A program made the translations under genes and the position numbers. Below the pieces are notes generated by a model that worked only from the letters and a program-made list of their open reading frames with translations, was not told the origin of the DNA and made no database searches. Below, in pieces: positions 12,601 through 22,616 of a DNA stretch of 64,000 bases. Positions within the stretch are counted from its first letter, which is position 1, and each line of letters opens with the position of its first letter. The DNA comes from Adiantum capillus-veneris (Eukaryota > Streptophyta > Polypodiopsida > Polypodiales > Pteridaceae), in assembly GCA_014529385.2 (NCBI GenBank), contig CM043956.1:65784620-65848619 (forward strand), in the 5' to 3' direction.

Positions 12601-13072
12601 TGGCACTCATGAGGTTGAGTTTAGGGGACGAGTATTCTGGGAGTTTCTGTTTTCCTTTCATCGCTGCTAACTGTGCAGGGTCTTGGCGGTTGGTGGTAGG
12701 GACTTTGGATTGCGTATGCGCCTGACGGGTGAATGCTTGCTTCGTTGTGAGTCTGGCGCCTTGCACTGTCATTGCTTTGCCTTGATTATTCAGCAGTAAC
12801 TGATCCACCTTCATGCCGAGAAGTGCAATGAGATACTTGTCGTTGAAGGACAGACCAATGATGGCCTCAAAGTCGTCCATTGGGACCACTATGAAGTCAA
12901 GGCGGCATGTGAATTCACCCATCTCGACCCTGACTTGACGTGCTGCCTTTACGTTGTTATCCTTTCCTTGGGCAAATTTGACGGTCGTTTCATTGACATT
13001 GGTGAGGCGTAGGCCCAGGCGATCAGCGCACTGAGGGGATAGGAAATTGTGTGTAGCGCCTGAGTCTACCAT
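9632..13072 (-). CDS. pol: Chromovirus Pol: PR-RT-RNase H-IN-chromodomain
   Basis: The open frame is 1,146 residues and free of stops. Protease motif DSGA is at residues 3-6. Reverse transcriptase spans about 245-440, with RIDLRSGYHQ at about 325-334 and YIDD at 389-392. RNase H follows, with D537 (HTDAS), E573 and D600. Integrase has an HHCC finger (H722, H729, C759, C762) and catalytic D792, D852 and E888, with exactly 35 residues between the last two. The C-terminal chromodomain is at about 1084-1131 (LFYVKWRNRP). The usual RT motif around PFGLTNAPATF reads GFGLTGGPGTF here, which is unusual. The frame continues directly from gag across one TAG at 13103-13105, so the listed start is only the first ATG after that stop. 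The product would copy and integrate the element, and the chromodomain would target chromatin. It is probably active or very recently active apart from the stop. Confidence 0.93.
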   Translation of the reverse strand: MVDSGATHNFLSPQCADRLGLRLTNVNETTVKFAQGKDNNVKAARQVRVEMGEFTCRLDFIVVPMDDFEAIIGLSFNDKYLIALLGMKVDQLLLNNQGKAMTVQGARLTTKQAFTRQAHTQSKVPTTNRQDPAQLAAMKGKQKLPEYSSPKLNLMSAKQAERALKKGAQVHLCIMQAKEQPTARLNSITIEQAKVGDPSLTPILQKYKDVMPPELPLGLPPPRQIQHEIDLIPGSTPPAKAPYRMNDTELKELKKQLQELEDQGFIRPSSSPFGAPVLFVKKKDGSMRLCVDYRALNKITIKNRYPVPLMEDLLDRLQGAQYFTRIDLRSGYHQVRIASKDIPKTAFRTRYGSWEWMVLGFGLTGGPGTFCRIIHDSFRDMIDDYLITYIDDLLIYSKTLEEHQKHVAAVLQRLREQQLYAKLEKCEFAVQKIEFLGFIVTSEGIMVDPKKVDAVIKWDPPTSIKEVREFVGFCQYTRRFIRDFSKIAAPLTEITKGHKPFQWTSKEEEAFENLKIAMCSTPVLRLPDFTKPFEVHTDASDGAIGGVLMQEHQPIAYESHKFTDVETRWTTHEKEMLAVVHCLRKWRHYVQDKHTKVYTDNISLKYFQTQPKLTPKQARWQDTLAEYDIDIIHKPSTTNVMPDALSRMPTLTAISTATSTLRQRILDAQKADPAVLRMLNDHISGRAAVGLFEVKDNLFYAHGKIYIPNDPELKKDLMWEAHDCKLAGHGGQKRSYDKLHQHYMWPKMKDDVIDYVRTCPTCQLVKAQRVKPAGLLHPMPTPSRPWDMVSMDFIVDLPPSHGHTTIIVVVDYFTKQAHFIPAKPPVTAYQVAKHFFAKVFRYHGLPLAIVFDRDTRFLSDLWRELFKLLGTQLRFSSAYHPETDGQTERVNQGIEDYIRNYVKADQKDWSEYMDIMEFHYNNSVHSSTGYTPFELSTGKEVITPLPLATGDVHAQDLECEEFLQQWQTRMQSAKKSLEQSKVHIAKYANQKRRPAELFQEGDLVLVSSQNINLPQGLSPKFNHRFYGPYKVIKSYNNITYKLELPPQINIHNAFHVSLLKRFAPDSTYGRNVPEYVKDGPPNEPEAILKSRFGHRGQLFYVKWRNRPMTKCTWVPEEIILRLGRPLVLRFYNMPTEEKDIDQHDTT

Positions 13073-13102
13073 GATCCATTGTTGCTGGGTCCCAATCGTT
13101 GT

Positions 13103-14464
13103 CTAGACATACAAGTTCTGAATGTCCGTGATTGATGCTGCCATGCATTGAGGGTGGAGGGCTACAGCTCCAATCAGAAGTTGTTGGTCAGCACTAGCGT
13201 CAGCCGTTTCTTCGATTCTTCGTTGGGGGGGGGAGGGTGGTTCTTCGATTTGTATGGTGTTGGCTCTACCATATGATGTTGAGGCGTAATCGCGCTTGCG
13301 TACACAAGCGTAGTAGGGCCCATGATCCTTCTTGCAGTCGTTGCACCACACGCGGTCAGGGAACAGGTTGTTATTATTGCCGTTGTAGTTATGGGCGGCA
13401 AAACTGTTGGGTGTGTGATTGTAGGAGTTGCTTGCAAAAACTCTGCGTGGGACTAGGGCGCCACTTCCGCGGCCGAGTCCCGGGTTGAGATTGGGCGGTG
13501 GGGGGCGAGTAACATTGCTTCTGTTATGCTGTACAAATCCGCGACCTTGCCCGACGGGTGGGTAAGGCCAGTGGTTGGGTGCAAAATTGTTGGGACGGTT
13601 GTTTGGAGGCAAACCTGGTGTGGTGTTTGTGTCACGGAGCTTTTCTGCCATGTTGGCGGCCACTTCCCAGGTGTTGGGACTCTGTTTCTCTACCTCTCGG
13701 CGGGCCCAGTGCTTAAGGCCGTACAGGAACCCATGCAGCTTGTCTGCTGTGTGCATCAATGGGAGTTGGAGCATGAGTCGCCGGTACTTGACAATGTAGT
13801 CTGATATGTGGCCGTCTTGGTGTAGATCGCGCCACGAATCCCTGACTTTGTTGCCCTCATTTTCTGGGACAAAGTAGCTTAGCATGTTTTTTTGTAGCTC
13901 CTCCCAGTCCTCCCAGTGCTTTGATTGCTGTTCAGTGAGGAACCACACATAGGCGTCGTCGGCCAGAAAGGTTTTGGCCACTTGCACATATCTGCGTCTG
14001 CCTATGCTGTTCCACTGCATGTAGTCTTCTACCTCGCTGAACCACTTGTTGAGTGCCAGTGAGGAGCGGTTACCTTTGTATTTCTCTGGGGGACTGGGTT
14101 TGAATTTTCCCAGTCTGTTTTCGTCCTCTAGATGTCGGTCCGGGCTGTAGTAGCGTCTTTCACTTCGATCATCCTGATCATCTTCATCTTCGGGTCGTGT
14201 TCGTCTTTGGGTGTTACGCCGCGTGTTGACATTGCTGGGCCCTGGTTGGTCTTCGTATCGTTGGCCTAGCTGTGTTTGAATCAAATCACCCAGGTTAGCC
14301 GACATCAGATTGATTTGTTGTTCCATGGAGGCCATGATGCGGGCCTCGAGTCTTCTTTCTATTGTGTCTTGTGTATCTTGTCGTGTCTTCGTTTCTTTCT
14401 TCTTCTTCTTATTTAGATCAGGCTCAGTTCTGTAGCCGTCATCATATTCTTGATCTCCAGCCAT
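13103..14464 (-). CDS. gag: Chromovirus Gag with atypical zinc knuckle
   Basis: 453 residues beginning MAGDQEYDDGYRTEPD. A basic, low-complexity N-terminus (run of lysines at about 19-25) precedes a retrotransposon-gag domain at roughly residues 130-280, which includes LNKWFSEVEDYMQW and a YFVPENEGNK segment. A Pro/Asn/Gly-rich linker follows, then one zinc-knuckle-like motif, CNDCKKDHGPYYAC, spaced C-X2-C-X3-H-X5-C instead of the normal C-X2-C-X4-H-X4-C. Gag packages element RNA in virus-like particles. It ends at TAG 13103-13105, and the downstream pol is in the same frame. An ancestral gag-pol fusion with one nonsense change, or stop readthrough, would both explain this. Confidence 0.88.
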   Translation of the reverse strand: MAGDQEYDDGYRTEPDLNKKKKKETKTRQDTQDTIERRLEARIMASMEQQINLMSANLGDLIQTQLGQRYEDQPGPSNVNTRRNTQRRTRPEDEDDQDDRSERRYYSPDRHLEDENRLGKFKPSPPEKYKGNRSSLALNKWFSEVEDYMQWNSIGRRRYVQVAKTFLADDAYVWFLTEQQSKHWEDWEELQKNMLSYFVPENEGNKVRDSWRDLHQDGHISDYIVKYRRLMLQLPLMHTADKLHGFLYGLKHWARREVEKQSPNTWEVAANMAEKLRDTNTTPGLPPNNRPNNFAPNHWPYPPVGQGRGFVQHNRSNVTRPPPPNLNPGLGRGSGALVPRRVFASNSYNHTPNSFAAHNYNGNNNNLFPDRVWCNDCKKDHGPYYACVRKRDYASTSYGRANTIQIEEPPSPPQRRIEETADASADQQLLIGAVALHPQCMAASITDIQNLYV

Positions 14465-14793
14465 TCCTGTATTTTTGTGGCCGAACCCGAAAAGAAAAAC
14501 TCAAAAATGTCGAAAATTGACAAACTGTGCGAAAACGGCTTGAAAACGTTGAAAAACTATGAAACAGTGCGAAACTGGGTCCAAAACGGCGAAAACTGCG
14601 AAAAACTGCACAAAAACGGTGAAAATCGGTCCCAAACGGTGTAAGACGGGGCAAAACGAGGTAAAACGCTGAAAAACGGGGCAAAACGGGGCAAAAATGC
14701 GAAGAACGCGGTGAAAACGGGGCGAAACGCGGGTCAAACGAGGCAAAACGATGAAAAACTGTGAAGAACGTGGAGAAAACGCGCGGAACGGGG
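14465..14793. repeat. Degenerate ~11-bp repeats in the chromovirus leader
   Basis: About 300 bases between gag and the 5' LTR-like repeat are made of loose repeats of GCAAAACG/GAAAAACG type on the plus strand. It is the untranslated leader of the element. No primer-binding site of the common TGGTATCAGAG type was found next to the terminal repeat. Confidence 0.75.
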
Positions 14794-15006
14794 CCGCGCC
14801 GGCTCACCTGCGATGCAAACGGGACCTGCAGGTAAGCAAACGCACATACAAGAACGCAACTTGAAAACTGAACGCAAGAGGGACACGAGAATGAGGGACG
14901 CGAACGAATGATCAATATCATGAAAGAGTGCCGAATACAAGGGACGCGAGTAATCACTGGAAAACGGGGCTGGAAAGTTGGGGGAAGTGGCACATACTTC
15001 CCTTAT
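14794..15006 (-). repeat. 5' LTR-like repeat of the chromovirus, truncated
   Basis: 213 bp, all but identical to 9234-9452. It starts within the TATA region (TATAAGGG on the minus strand, at 15006) and stops before the hairpin-containing end of U5. It therefore lacks the enhancer palindrome and the CA terminus. Confidence 0.75.
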
Positions 15007-16900
15007 AGAGTGAGTGAGTGAGTTGTGGCAGCATACCTTGCCGTCTCTCCTTGAGGCTCTTTGCGCTGTTGCTGTTGTCGACAAATTAATTAACTGGTAT
15101 TTTTATTACAAGCGTGGCTCCAAAGGGATGCTGAAAAGCAACGTCTTATAATAGCTTCAAAAAGCATAAAAGTTGTGTAACATTTCATAGGCACCACACC
15201 TATATCACTCCCTGCAAGCAGGCAGAGCCAACAAAGGGGAATGGCCATGATTTCTCTCTGTCGTTCCAAGCACGGGTAGCCCTTGCCCGACCATGTAACA
15301 TGGCTAATATTTGGAAGGGATAAGCACCTCCCCCCGTGAGCCCTATGGTGTGTCGAAAAAACAAACAAAGGGAAATGACCGTGATTAGTTCATGCCAACT
15401 CGTTTACATGCCACTAACTCCCGTCTCAGCAGTGAAAAGAAGGTCTCACAAACTAGTCGTGAATGGAATCCTCCTCAACAGTCCTTCCTAAATAGGCCTA
15501 GGAATATCTATGTACAGTGTTAGCGTTCACAAAAGATCATTGTGGAGGCAATATCAGAGCAATTGATTATTGACTTATGTCAAGGAGAGTCAATTTTTTT
15601 TAAAACTTACCTCCTCATTTTCGTATGTGCCTTTTGTAGAGTATTGAGGCAATAGAGAATTTGTCTTCACATTGCCAGCCAAGTGCCATTCTCATTGTGG
15701 TCTCTCAATGTACGCCATGTTCTAAATGGAGTGAAGATTTGAACCAAGGACTTGTGTGACCATGTCTGGACTCTTTGACACATCTATTGAGATTTGAACC
15801 AAGGACTTGCGTGACCATGTTTGGACTTTTTGACATATCTATCGAGATTTGCGGCATGGAGATTCACTAAACTTCTACATAGAGTTTATCAAGTTATGAT
15901 TTTTTTTGAGATCACCCTTCTAAATTCTTGTAGGCAGGTTCTAGTAAAAAGGCACCCTCTACTGTAACAAGATAGAGTGTGTGAGTGCTAAGAATCTTGT
16001 AGCCGGTGACTCAATGCTGTTCATCAAGCCTATGAACCAAGGATTTGTAAGGGAGAATGTTACTTGGTTTTAGCCAAGGGAAGTCAAAACTATGTCCAAC
16101 TTGTGAGTATTATTTTCCCAAAACTCTCAAAAAACTAGTTCTAGACACCCCTGACTGCGTCGAATTTTTTGACCCCTTAAACGTTGTTTTTTTTAAAAAA
16201 ATTGTTCATAAAACTTGTTGTGTAAAAATAAGTTTTTTGAACAGGGTTTGTTCACAAAAGTTTAGAGCCGCTCTCAAGCTACAGGCTCATAAAAAAAGTT
16301 TTGCAATCCGACTCCGTATGTGAAAGTTATGCCGATTTTTGTGAAAAGTTTTTTTTTCCACTTCATTTAATCATCATGAAAACCATTAGTTTTGGTCCAC
16401 ACATGTGAGTTTGCTAATTTAACCTTGGTAGGATTGGTGGGAAAAGCTATTAAAGACTTTTTAATGCTTTTGAAACCTTCTATATTATAATAGGTTTGGA
16501 TTTTTCTACAAACGGTGACAAATTCGAGGACGGCGCGACAGGTGAGATTCTTTACTCCCACATCTCCTTGCCCTCTTCGCATTTGCTCAAGGCCCCACAA
16601 GGCTCTTTTTCACACCTCTACATTAATTCTCTCTCTCTCTCTCTCTCTTCTACATTAAAATAGGGTTTGGGTTTTTTTGGAGACTGTGAAAAAACCGACG
16701 ACGATGTGACAGGTACGGTTCTTTACTTTTCCATCTCCCTCTCCTCTGTGTATCTATTTGCAGTCCCAAAACGCTCTACATTAATTTTGTGTGTGTGTGT
16801 GTATGTCTTTCTCTTTTTGATTACATGTGAAGATCTGATATAGCAATGGAGTTCAAATTTGAAATTTGTCAAATTCGAAAGGCTTATCCAGGTGCACCTC
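15007..16900. other. Non-coding stretch with two short tandem duplications
   Basis: No gene was recognised. At 15734-15856 a ~64-bp unit (GATTTGAACCAAGGACTTG...) occurs twice. At about 16486-16560 and 16650-16720 two diverged copies of a segment share TAGGGTTTGG/GACAGGT. The GACAGGT positions resemble 5' splice sites, so these could be remnants of first exons of the gene at 19.1 kb (weak inference). Confidence 0.5.
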
Positions 16901-16902
16901 TT

Positions 16903-16904
<2 letters not shown>

Positions 16905-16951
<47 letters not shown>

Positions 16952-16971
16952 TGTGTGTGTGTGTGTGTGTG
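16905..16971. repeat. Compound (CT)n(GT)n microsatellite
   Basis: A CT run passes directly into a GT run. Confidence 0.95.
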
Positions 16972-16982
16972 TGATATCTTCT

Positions 16983-17144
16983 TCTAATCTTTCTGTGTAA
17001 TTATCCCCAGCTCCTCTTAATCACTCCCTAATCTCTTCTAATCTCTCTGTGTTATCTCCCTTGCCTCCTCTTAATCACTCCCTAATCTCTTCTAATCTCT
17101 CTGTGTAATCTCCCTTGCCTCCTCTTAATCACTCCCTCCCTTCC
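16983..17144. repeat. 54-bp tandem repeat, about three copies
   Basis: The unit contains CTCCTCTTAATCACTCCCTA and TCTAATCTCTCTGTGT. The second and third copies are exactly 54 bases apart (17041 and 17095). Confidence 0.9.
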
Positions 17145-17699
17145 TCTTAATCTCTCCTAAACCTGCATCAATCAAAATTTCATTCTACTAACCATTGTAA
17201 CTTGTCTTCTGAAATTACATTCACAAGTCCTAAACTTCTACTCTCCTCTCAGATATTAATCTTTTTCTCTCGTCTAATCTATTGTCCTTTTTCAATTCCG
17301 AATGCATCTCAAAATTCAGTTTTCAATCTCATTCTATTAGTTTTTAATCTCTATTTAATCTACTTCTAATGACTACATACACTCATTATTGTTTGCTACC
17401 GCCTCCTTGATACACCTTTTAAACTCTATCATTAAGTTAATCAAACTACAACTACGTCTAAAATCACGCTCTTTAAATTGAAAGTAAGTGGCTATTCTCT
17501 AATTATATTACTTAATCAATAAGTACTTAATTAACTTTAAAAAAAACTATAATTAAGTAATTAATCTACTTAAAGAAAAAGATAGATAACAACACTTACT
17601 TGGTTGGGTACTGAGTGTGATATTTCCACTTGACGTAGATTCTTTGCTTTTGATATTTAGCTCGTTTTTGGTGCCTTGTTTCCTTGTTGATAAACTAAA

Positions 17700-19060
17700 A
17701 CAATGAACTGATGTAGCTTAAACCTCACCTTCTAATGCTCTCAAAGCACTAGCATATTCCACTCTAGTGTGGACTCATGAGCTTATTGTGGATATTTTAG
17801 CATGATAGCGTTGCCTCATGCAAGTGCTTGAGACTTCAGAGCATAATAGCTCTAGGGAAAGCTGCTCAAATTTAAGTTCGAACCTCGCCTACATATGCTA
17901 TTGTAGCAAGTCTAGCTTAATGACATCCTTGTGGCTACTTAGGGAAAGAGGCTCGAGATTAAGTTCGAACCTTTCCTACATATGCTAATATAGCAAGTGT
18001 GCCTTGAACTTAAGTTTGAGCCTCAACTGTATATGTTACTTTAGCACTAGGGTGTAAGGTTAGCCTCATGACATCTGTGTGGCTACCAATGCCAGTAGGC
18101 TCAAACTTAAGTTCGATCCTCACTTGCATATACTAGAGTAGCACCAGCATGTAGGGATTGTTGCTACAAGGGCATAGAAGAACACCTTTAGGCTCGATCT
18201 TAAGTTCAAGCCTCAAGTGCATATTCTTTAGCACTAGGATGCAAGGCTTGCCTCATGAAATCCTTGTGGCTAGCCTTATTTGCATATGCTATTGTAGCAC
18301 TAGGGTGTAAGGCTTAGACGAGGGACATCCTTGTGGCTAGCAGAGGCAAGAGGCTTGAGCTTAAGTTCGAGCCTCACCTAGATATGTTAGTATAGCACTA
18401 TCATGAAAATTAGATTCACTAAGTCCTTTTAGGATTCCTGCAAGAATAGAAAAACACTTAGGATTGAACTTAAGTCTTAAGTCTAGTCTCATGGCATCCT
18501 TCTGGTTACCAATGACAAGAGGCTCAAACTTAAGTTTGATCCCCACTTGCATATTCGATTGTAGCACTAGCATAGAAGGCTAGCTTGATGACATATTTGT
18601 GGCTATCAAGGGCATAGAATAGCACCTTTAGGCTCGATCTTAAGTTCGAGCCTCAAGTGCATCAGGGAATAAAAATTCACTTTTAGGCTCAAACTTAAGT
18701 TTGAGCTTCCTCTCCATATGTTAATGTAGCACTAGGGTGCATGCCTAGCCTCATGACATCCTTCTGGCTAGAAAAATTCACTTTTAGGCTCAAACTTAAG
18801 TTTGAGCTTCCTCTCCATATGCTAATGTAGCACTAGGGTGCATGCCTAGCCTCATGACATACTTCTGGCTAGAAAAAATCATAGAGCTTCACTTTTAGGC
18901 TCAAATTTAATGTAGCACTAACTTGCAAGACTACCCTCATGACATTCTTGTGGCTAGCAAGGGTACAAAACAACATCTTTTGGCTCAAACTTAAGTTCGA
19001 GCCTCGCATACACATGCTAGTGTTTTTTTTTAAATGTACTATTTAACTTAAAAATATGCT
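17700..19060. repeat. Palindrome-bearing minisatellite, ~13 diverged units
   Basis: Diverged units of roughly 50-110 bp each contain an imperfect palindrome of the form GGCTCNAACTTAAGTTNGAGCC, followed by CATATGCTA..GTAGCACTAGGG and CCTCATGACATCCTTGTGGCTAG. I count about 13 palindrome cores between 17863 and 19000. Two more appear at about 20600-20690, on the other side of the exon at 19102-20479. The array is probably intronic or flanking DNA of that gene. Confidence 0.85.
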
Positions 19061-19101
19061 CCTTGTTTAGGTTCTAATATTGTACTTTTTGGTTGTTTCA
19101 G

Positions 19102-21467
19102 GAATGAAGGCTTCCAATGTACCAAGTATACCAGAGCAGGGTGCACAAGTCTTCACACTCGATGTTCTTGGAATGTCCTCACGCCAAAACTACTGCTCCA
19201 AGAATAAAGGTTGACAAGACCTTTGAATTAACAAAACAAGAAGGAGTGAAGTGGTTTGTGGATACCTACGATACAGATGCAAACTACAAAGGTGACATCC
19301 ATCTATATTTATCACAAGGTGATATGAAATATGGAGACATGGGGATTGTTGTGGGTGTCAAAGATGATGTGGATGCAACAACAATGCCATGCTTTGCATG
19401 TAATGTGCTACCTATTGGAGAGACCACAAAGGCAAAAAAGTTTTGCTTATCATTGGGCACTTTTCATGTAGCAGACATGAATGGTAGAAAACTAGGAAAA
19501 GAAAATTCTATTGTAAAATTAGGATTGAAGATCTCCAACTTCATTAATCAAGAAGACTCAGGTGTGGACTATGTGGAAGACCTAGTGAAGGCAGTGAAAC
19601 ATGCAAAGCGAGTCTTGAGCTTACCAAAGAAGATTGGAGCTGCAAAGAAACCAACAGGGGCACTATCTAAGAAAGTTGTGGAGAAGATAGGGAAAGCCAT
19701 AGCTAGGAGTGCACTTGTAGCATCAAGAGGTGCCCGTGAAAGCGCTCCAACACATGTAGAGAAGATCACTGCCACCATTAATTTAGAGGAGCAAGAAGGT
19801 TCACAAGAGCAAGATGCACAAGGACTCAGAAGAAAAAGAAAGGCAAAGGATGATTCTACTCTTGAGGAAGATCGACAAAAACTAGCAAAGAGGAAGATGA
19901 AAAAGAGTGCACAAGAAAAATAGGTTTTTAAAGAGGAGTTGATGGACATGGAAACTCCATCTGAAGATAACAAGGCACTGATCTCTTTAGAAATCAAGAA
20001 GGGATTCTATCCTTTTGGGATTAATGAAGTCTTTAGCATTGATGTGACAAGGCGTTTTCTTGCTCCATCAAACTATGTGTACAGAAGATTAAATCTAGAT
20101 TGGGTCAGGATTTTGACTTTAGACTTCATTCAAGAACCAAAGCAAGAGGAGATATTAGCAATTTTGATGCCTTGTGATCCTTCCAAAAAAAATCCTCTTG
20201 ACAAACTTGCCAAAGAGGATGTTCGCAATGTTGATTACTGGATCATCTCTGGACAACACTCCATTAGTGCTGCAACACCAAAGATTATTCTCCATTGCCC
20301 ACCAAAGATCTCTCGTGAAATATCCAAAGATGCGAATCTATCTGTTGCAATGCCAATGCAAAAGGAGCCATTTCTTGACCAACTTATGCAAGAATGATCA
20401 CAATGGCATGCAAATGGTTGTCCTTCTAAGCCACCACCTGGTGTCAACCAAACCAAGAAGGACTTTGAGGCTTGGAAGGTACTTGTTTGATTCTTTGAAA
20501 ACATGGATGTGAGTCTCTTTAATCAATATCTATTTGTAAACTAGAGTCTATCATAGGCTCAAGCAAGACCTCCATGTGCTCATTTAGAACTTAAAGTGAG
20601 GCTTTAACTTAAGATTTAATGTCACTTGCATATGAGGCTATAGCACAAACAAGCGAGGTTCGAACTTAAGTTTGAGCCTCACTTACATATACCCATGTAT
20701 TTTGGACTTTGCATAGATGTATGTGAGCATATAAAGAAACAATTCAATCTAGCTAGGATTGAACTTATTAAGTATGTGTCTCAATCCCACAAGTTAGAGC
20801 CTTGTCAATATTGATGTTGGAATTTTCAATTTTGCAGACCTTCGTTGAGACAACAGAGCACACACTTCAAAAGGGATATGTCAAGACCGACTTGCATTTG
20901 CTTCTATGTGATGAGAAGATATGGAAGAATTGGGTCATGATCATGAGACAATATGGTCAAGGCTTGCTACCAAATACAAAGGGAGAAACAATTGATGAAG
21001 GTTTCGACAAAAATCCTAAATTTCTAACTATGAAGGGTGGTCAGATTCGACAAGCACCTGGCACAGCAACACTGGCACCTACGTTGTTTAGGTGCATTTT
21101 AGGCCTCGAGAATAAAGAAGTTCTTGAACTACAAAATACAATCCTGGACAAAACCATCTTGCTAAAGAAGGGCAAGCATACCCCTCATAGAATGGACATG
21201 GATAAGATGGCTTGGAAGCTAAAAACAGATCGAGTGTTGAAAGAAGCAATACTATCATTCTTCTTTGATTTGACAAGGGAAAATTTATCTTGGGAGCAAG
21301 TTTGTGAGAAGTACACGCTAGGAGAGCATGAGTACAATCAAATGACGAGCTATAGCCAGTACTATGTCAAGGACTCCCTCAAGAGAGCAAAGAAGACTCC
21401 ACCCTCACTTCCAAAAAGTGTAGTAACTCTCATCAATCATCTTTATAGAGATAATATGGGCATAATA
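19102..21467 (+). pseudogene. Unrecognised gene with ParB-like motif, broken
   Basis: A plus-strand exon starts after TTGTTTCAG (ends 19101) and runs in one frame to a 5' splice site at AAG|GTACTT (about 20479). It is interrupted by TAG at 19921-19923 and TGA at 20395-20397. A second exon begins after TTTTGCAG (20838) and stays open to about 21467. The exon 2 frame follows directly (FEAWK joined to TFVETTEH). Visible features are a Lys/Arg-rich stretch (RKRKAKDD, KRKMKK) and, before the second stop, YWIISGQHSISAAT. That resembles the SGQH(R/S)..A core of ParB/sulfiredoxin-fold domains, which is a tentative link. A second frame at the start (MKASNVPSIPEQGAQVFTLD from 19104) suggests an early frameshift near 19180. 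After 21467 the frame runs into an antisense RT fragment, so the 3' end is lost. Function unknown. Confidence 0.6.
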
Positions 21468-21469
21468 TC

Positions 21470-21757
21470 TCAAGATGAGATATTATCACAATCATTGATA
21501 TGGTTTGCCACATACTTTTGGCACCCCCTCAATTCTAGAGCCACATCTATATCACTTACTTCACATCCTTCGATTGGCACATCATCAAAGAAAGGCATTG
21601 TAGTTTGCGGTATGAAGTCACGGAGGACTTTGTTCATACCATTCATCATATGTGAAACTGAATTAGTTTCTCCCTGAGGTAAGGTGCACATCCTTACTAG
21701 ACCAAAGGGTGTCCTCATGGTAGTCAAGTCCCTGTTTTTCGTTGCTAGTTGGAACTA
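21470..21757 (-). mobile_element. Ty3/gypsy reverse transcriptase fragment
   Basis: The minus-strand peptide contains TPFGLVRMCTLPQG, TNSVSHMMN and MPFFDDVPIEG. These correspond to the RT fingers/palm segment and catalytic F-DD box of a Ty3/gypsy lineage different from the other elements here. Only about 85 residues remain, with no adjacent LTR recognised. It truncates the ParB-like gene. Confidence 0.75.
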
Positions 21758-22606
21758 ATCATACCTTGAGTATAGATCCCCCATAGAATATATTTAGTAC
21801 AACATGGCATGCAGAAATTGGTGCAAATACTGACGAAATAAAGTTATTTTTAATACCAAAAAGCATTGAAATAGGCCTCGAAAGAGACGTTGGTATCGTA
21901 ACATTAGTATAAGTACTGGTATTATAAGCGTTAAAATAAACCATGAAATGAGCGTCAAAATAGCAATGAAATAACCGTTGGTAATACTATTGCATATTCC
22001 AACACTGCTACGGAGGTCTATACTAACGCCTGTATCGTACTCTGTACCGATGACCAAAGCTTCAAATTTTTTTTGGGGTAGAGAGGGTTGGGAGCTGATG
22101 TTGCATGTACTGCAGCAAAAGAAAACAACCCTCTCTATCCAAAGGAAGAGTGCACAAGCAACCACACTCCACCTACAAGCTGACGCTAAAGAGAGAGTGT
22201 ATGGCAATTTGCAAAATTGTAAGAAAAACATAACCACAAAATCAAAAGCTTGATCATGGCATAACGGAATAAAGATTTTATAACCATAATTAAAACATGA
22301 GTTGAAAACTGCAAAACCATAAACATAACCTGTTTGCCATACCATAACCATTACCATAACTTGCTTGTCATACGATAACCATAATAGCCATACCATCATT
22401 GCACAACCATAACCGTAACCATAACCATAACCATAACCATAACCATAACCATAACCATAACCATAAACACCACCATCACATGATTGCCATACCATCATAG
22501 TAAAACCATAACCTTAACTTGACTGCCAAATCTTAACCATAACATTTGTGCCATACCATAAACATAACCATAAACCATAAACATAACCATAAACCATAAA
22601 CATAAT
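21758..22606. repeat. Non-coding, with (CCATAA)n array
   Basis: No gene was recognised. From about 22260 the sequence is dominated by variants of CCATAA. The cleanest array is at about 22402-22465, and looser copies continue to 22606. The minus-strand unit TTATGG is not the plant telomere unit (TTTAGGG). Confidence 0.8.
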
Positions 22607-22616
22607 CACTACAAAA
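22607..22616 (+). repeat. Possible CACTA terminal motif
   Basis: CACTACAAAA lies at the left edge of the CACTA relic, in the orientation expected of a CACTA terminal inverted repeat. The matching TTTTGTAGTG end was not found to the right, so this is a candidate only. Confidence 0.35.

Larger units (their letters stand above)
9201..15006 (-). mobile_element. Ty3/gypsy chromovirus LTR retrotransposon
   Basis: The element lies on the minus strand, so its 5' end is on the right. The order is 5' LTR-like repeat (14794-15006), repeat-rich leader (14465-14793), gag (13103-14464), pol (9632-13072) and 3' LTR (9201 to about 9518). The pol gene encodes protease, reverse transcriptase, RNase H, integrase and a C-terminal chromodomain, which defines a chromovirus. 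The two terminal repeats differ at only one position over about 213 bp (G/A near 9305 and 14859), so the insertion looks young. The right-hand repeat lacks the 5' part of U3 and the last ~30 bp of U5 seen in the left one. No clean target-site duplication is visible, because the left flank is (GA)n and the right flank is (GAGT)n. Confidence 0.9.

Noticed and set aside
10120-13804. Large plus-strand frames inside the chromovirus, for example 10544-10897 and 11174-11497
   Set aside because: They are antisense shadows of the intact pol and gag frames.
17700-19060. CRISPR-like array of repeats with spacers
   Set aside because: Units are diverged and the spacers themselves are similar. This is a plant nuclear minisatellite.
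22402-22465. Telomere-like array
   Set aside because: The unit is CCATAA/TTATGG, not TTTAGGG or a known variant, and the array grades into loose CATAAC repeats.
21794-22498. 234-codon minus-strand frame with YGYGYG repeats
   Set aside because: It is a translation of the CCATAA repeat and has no protein-like remainder.
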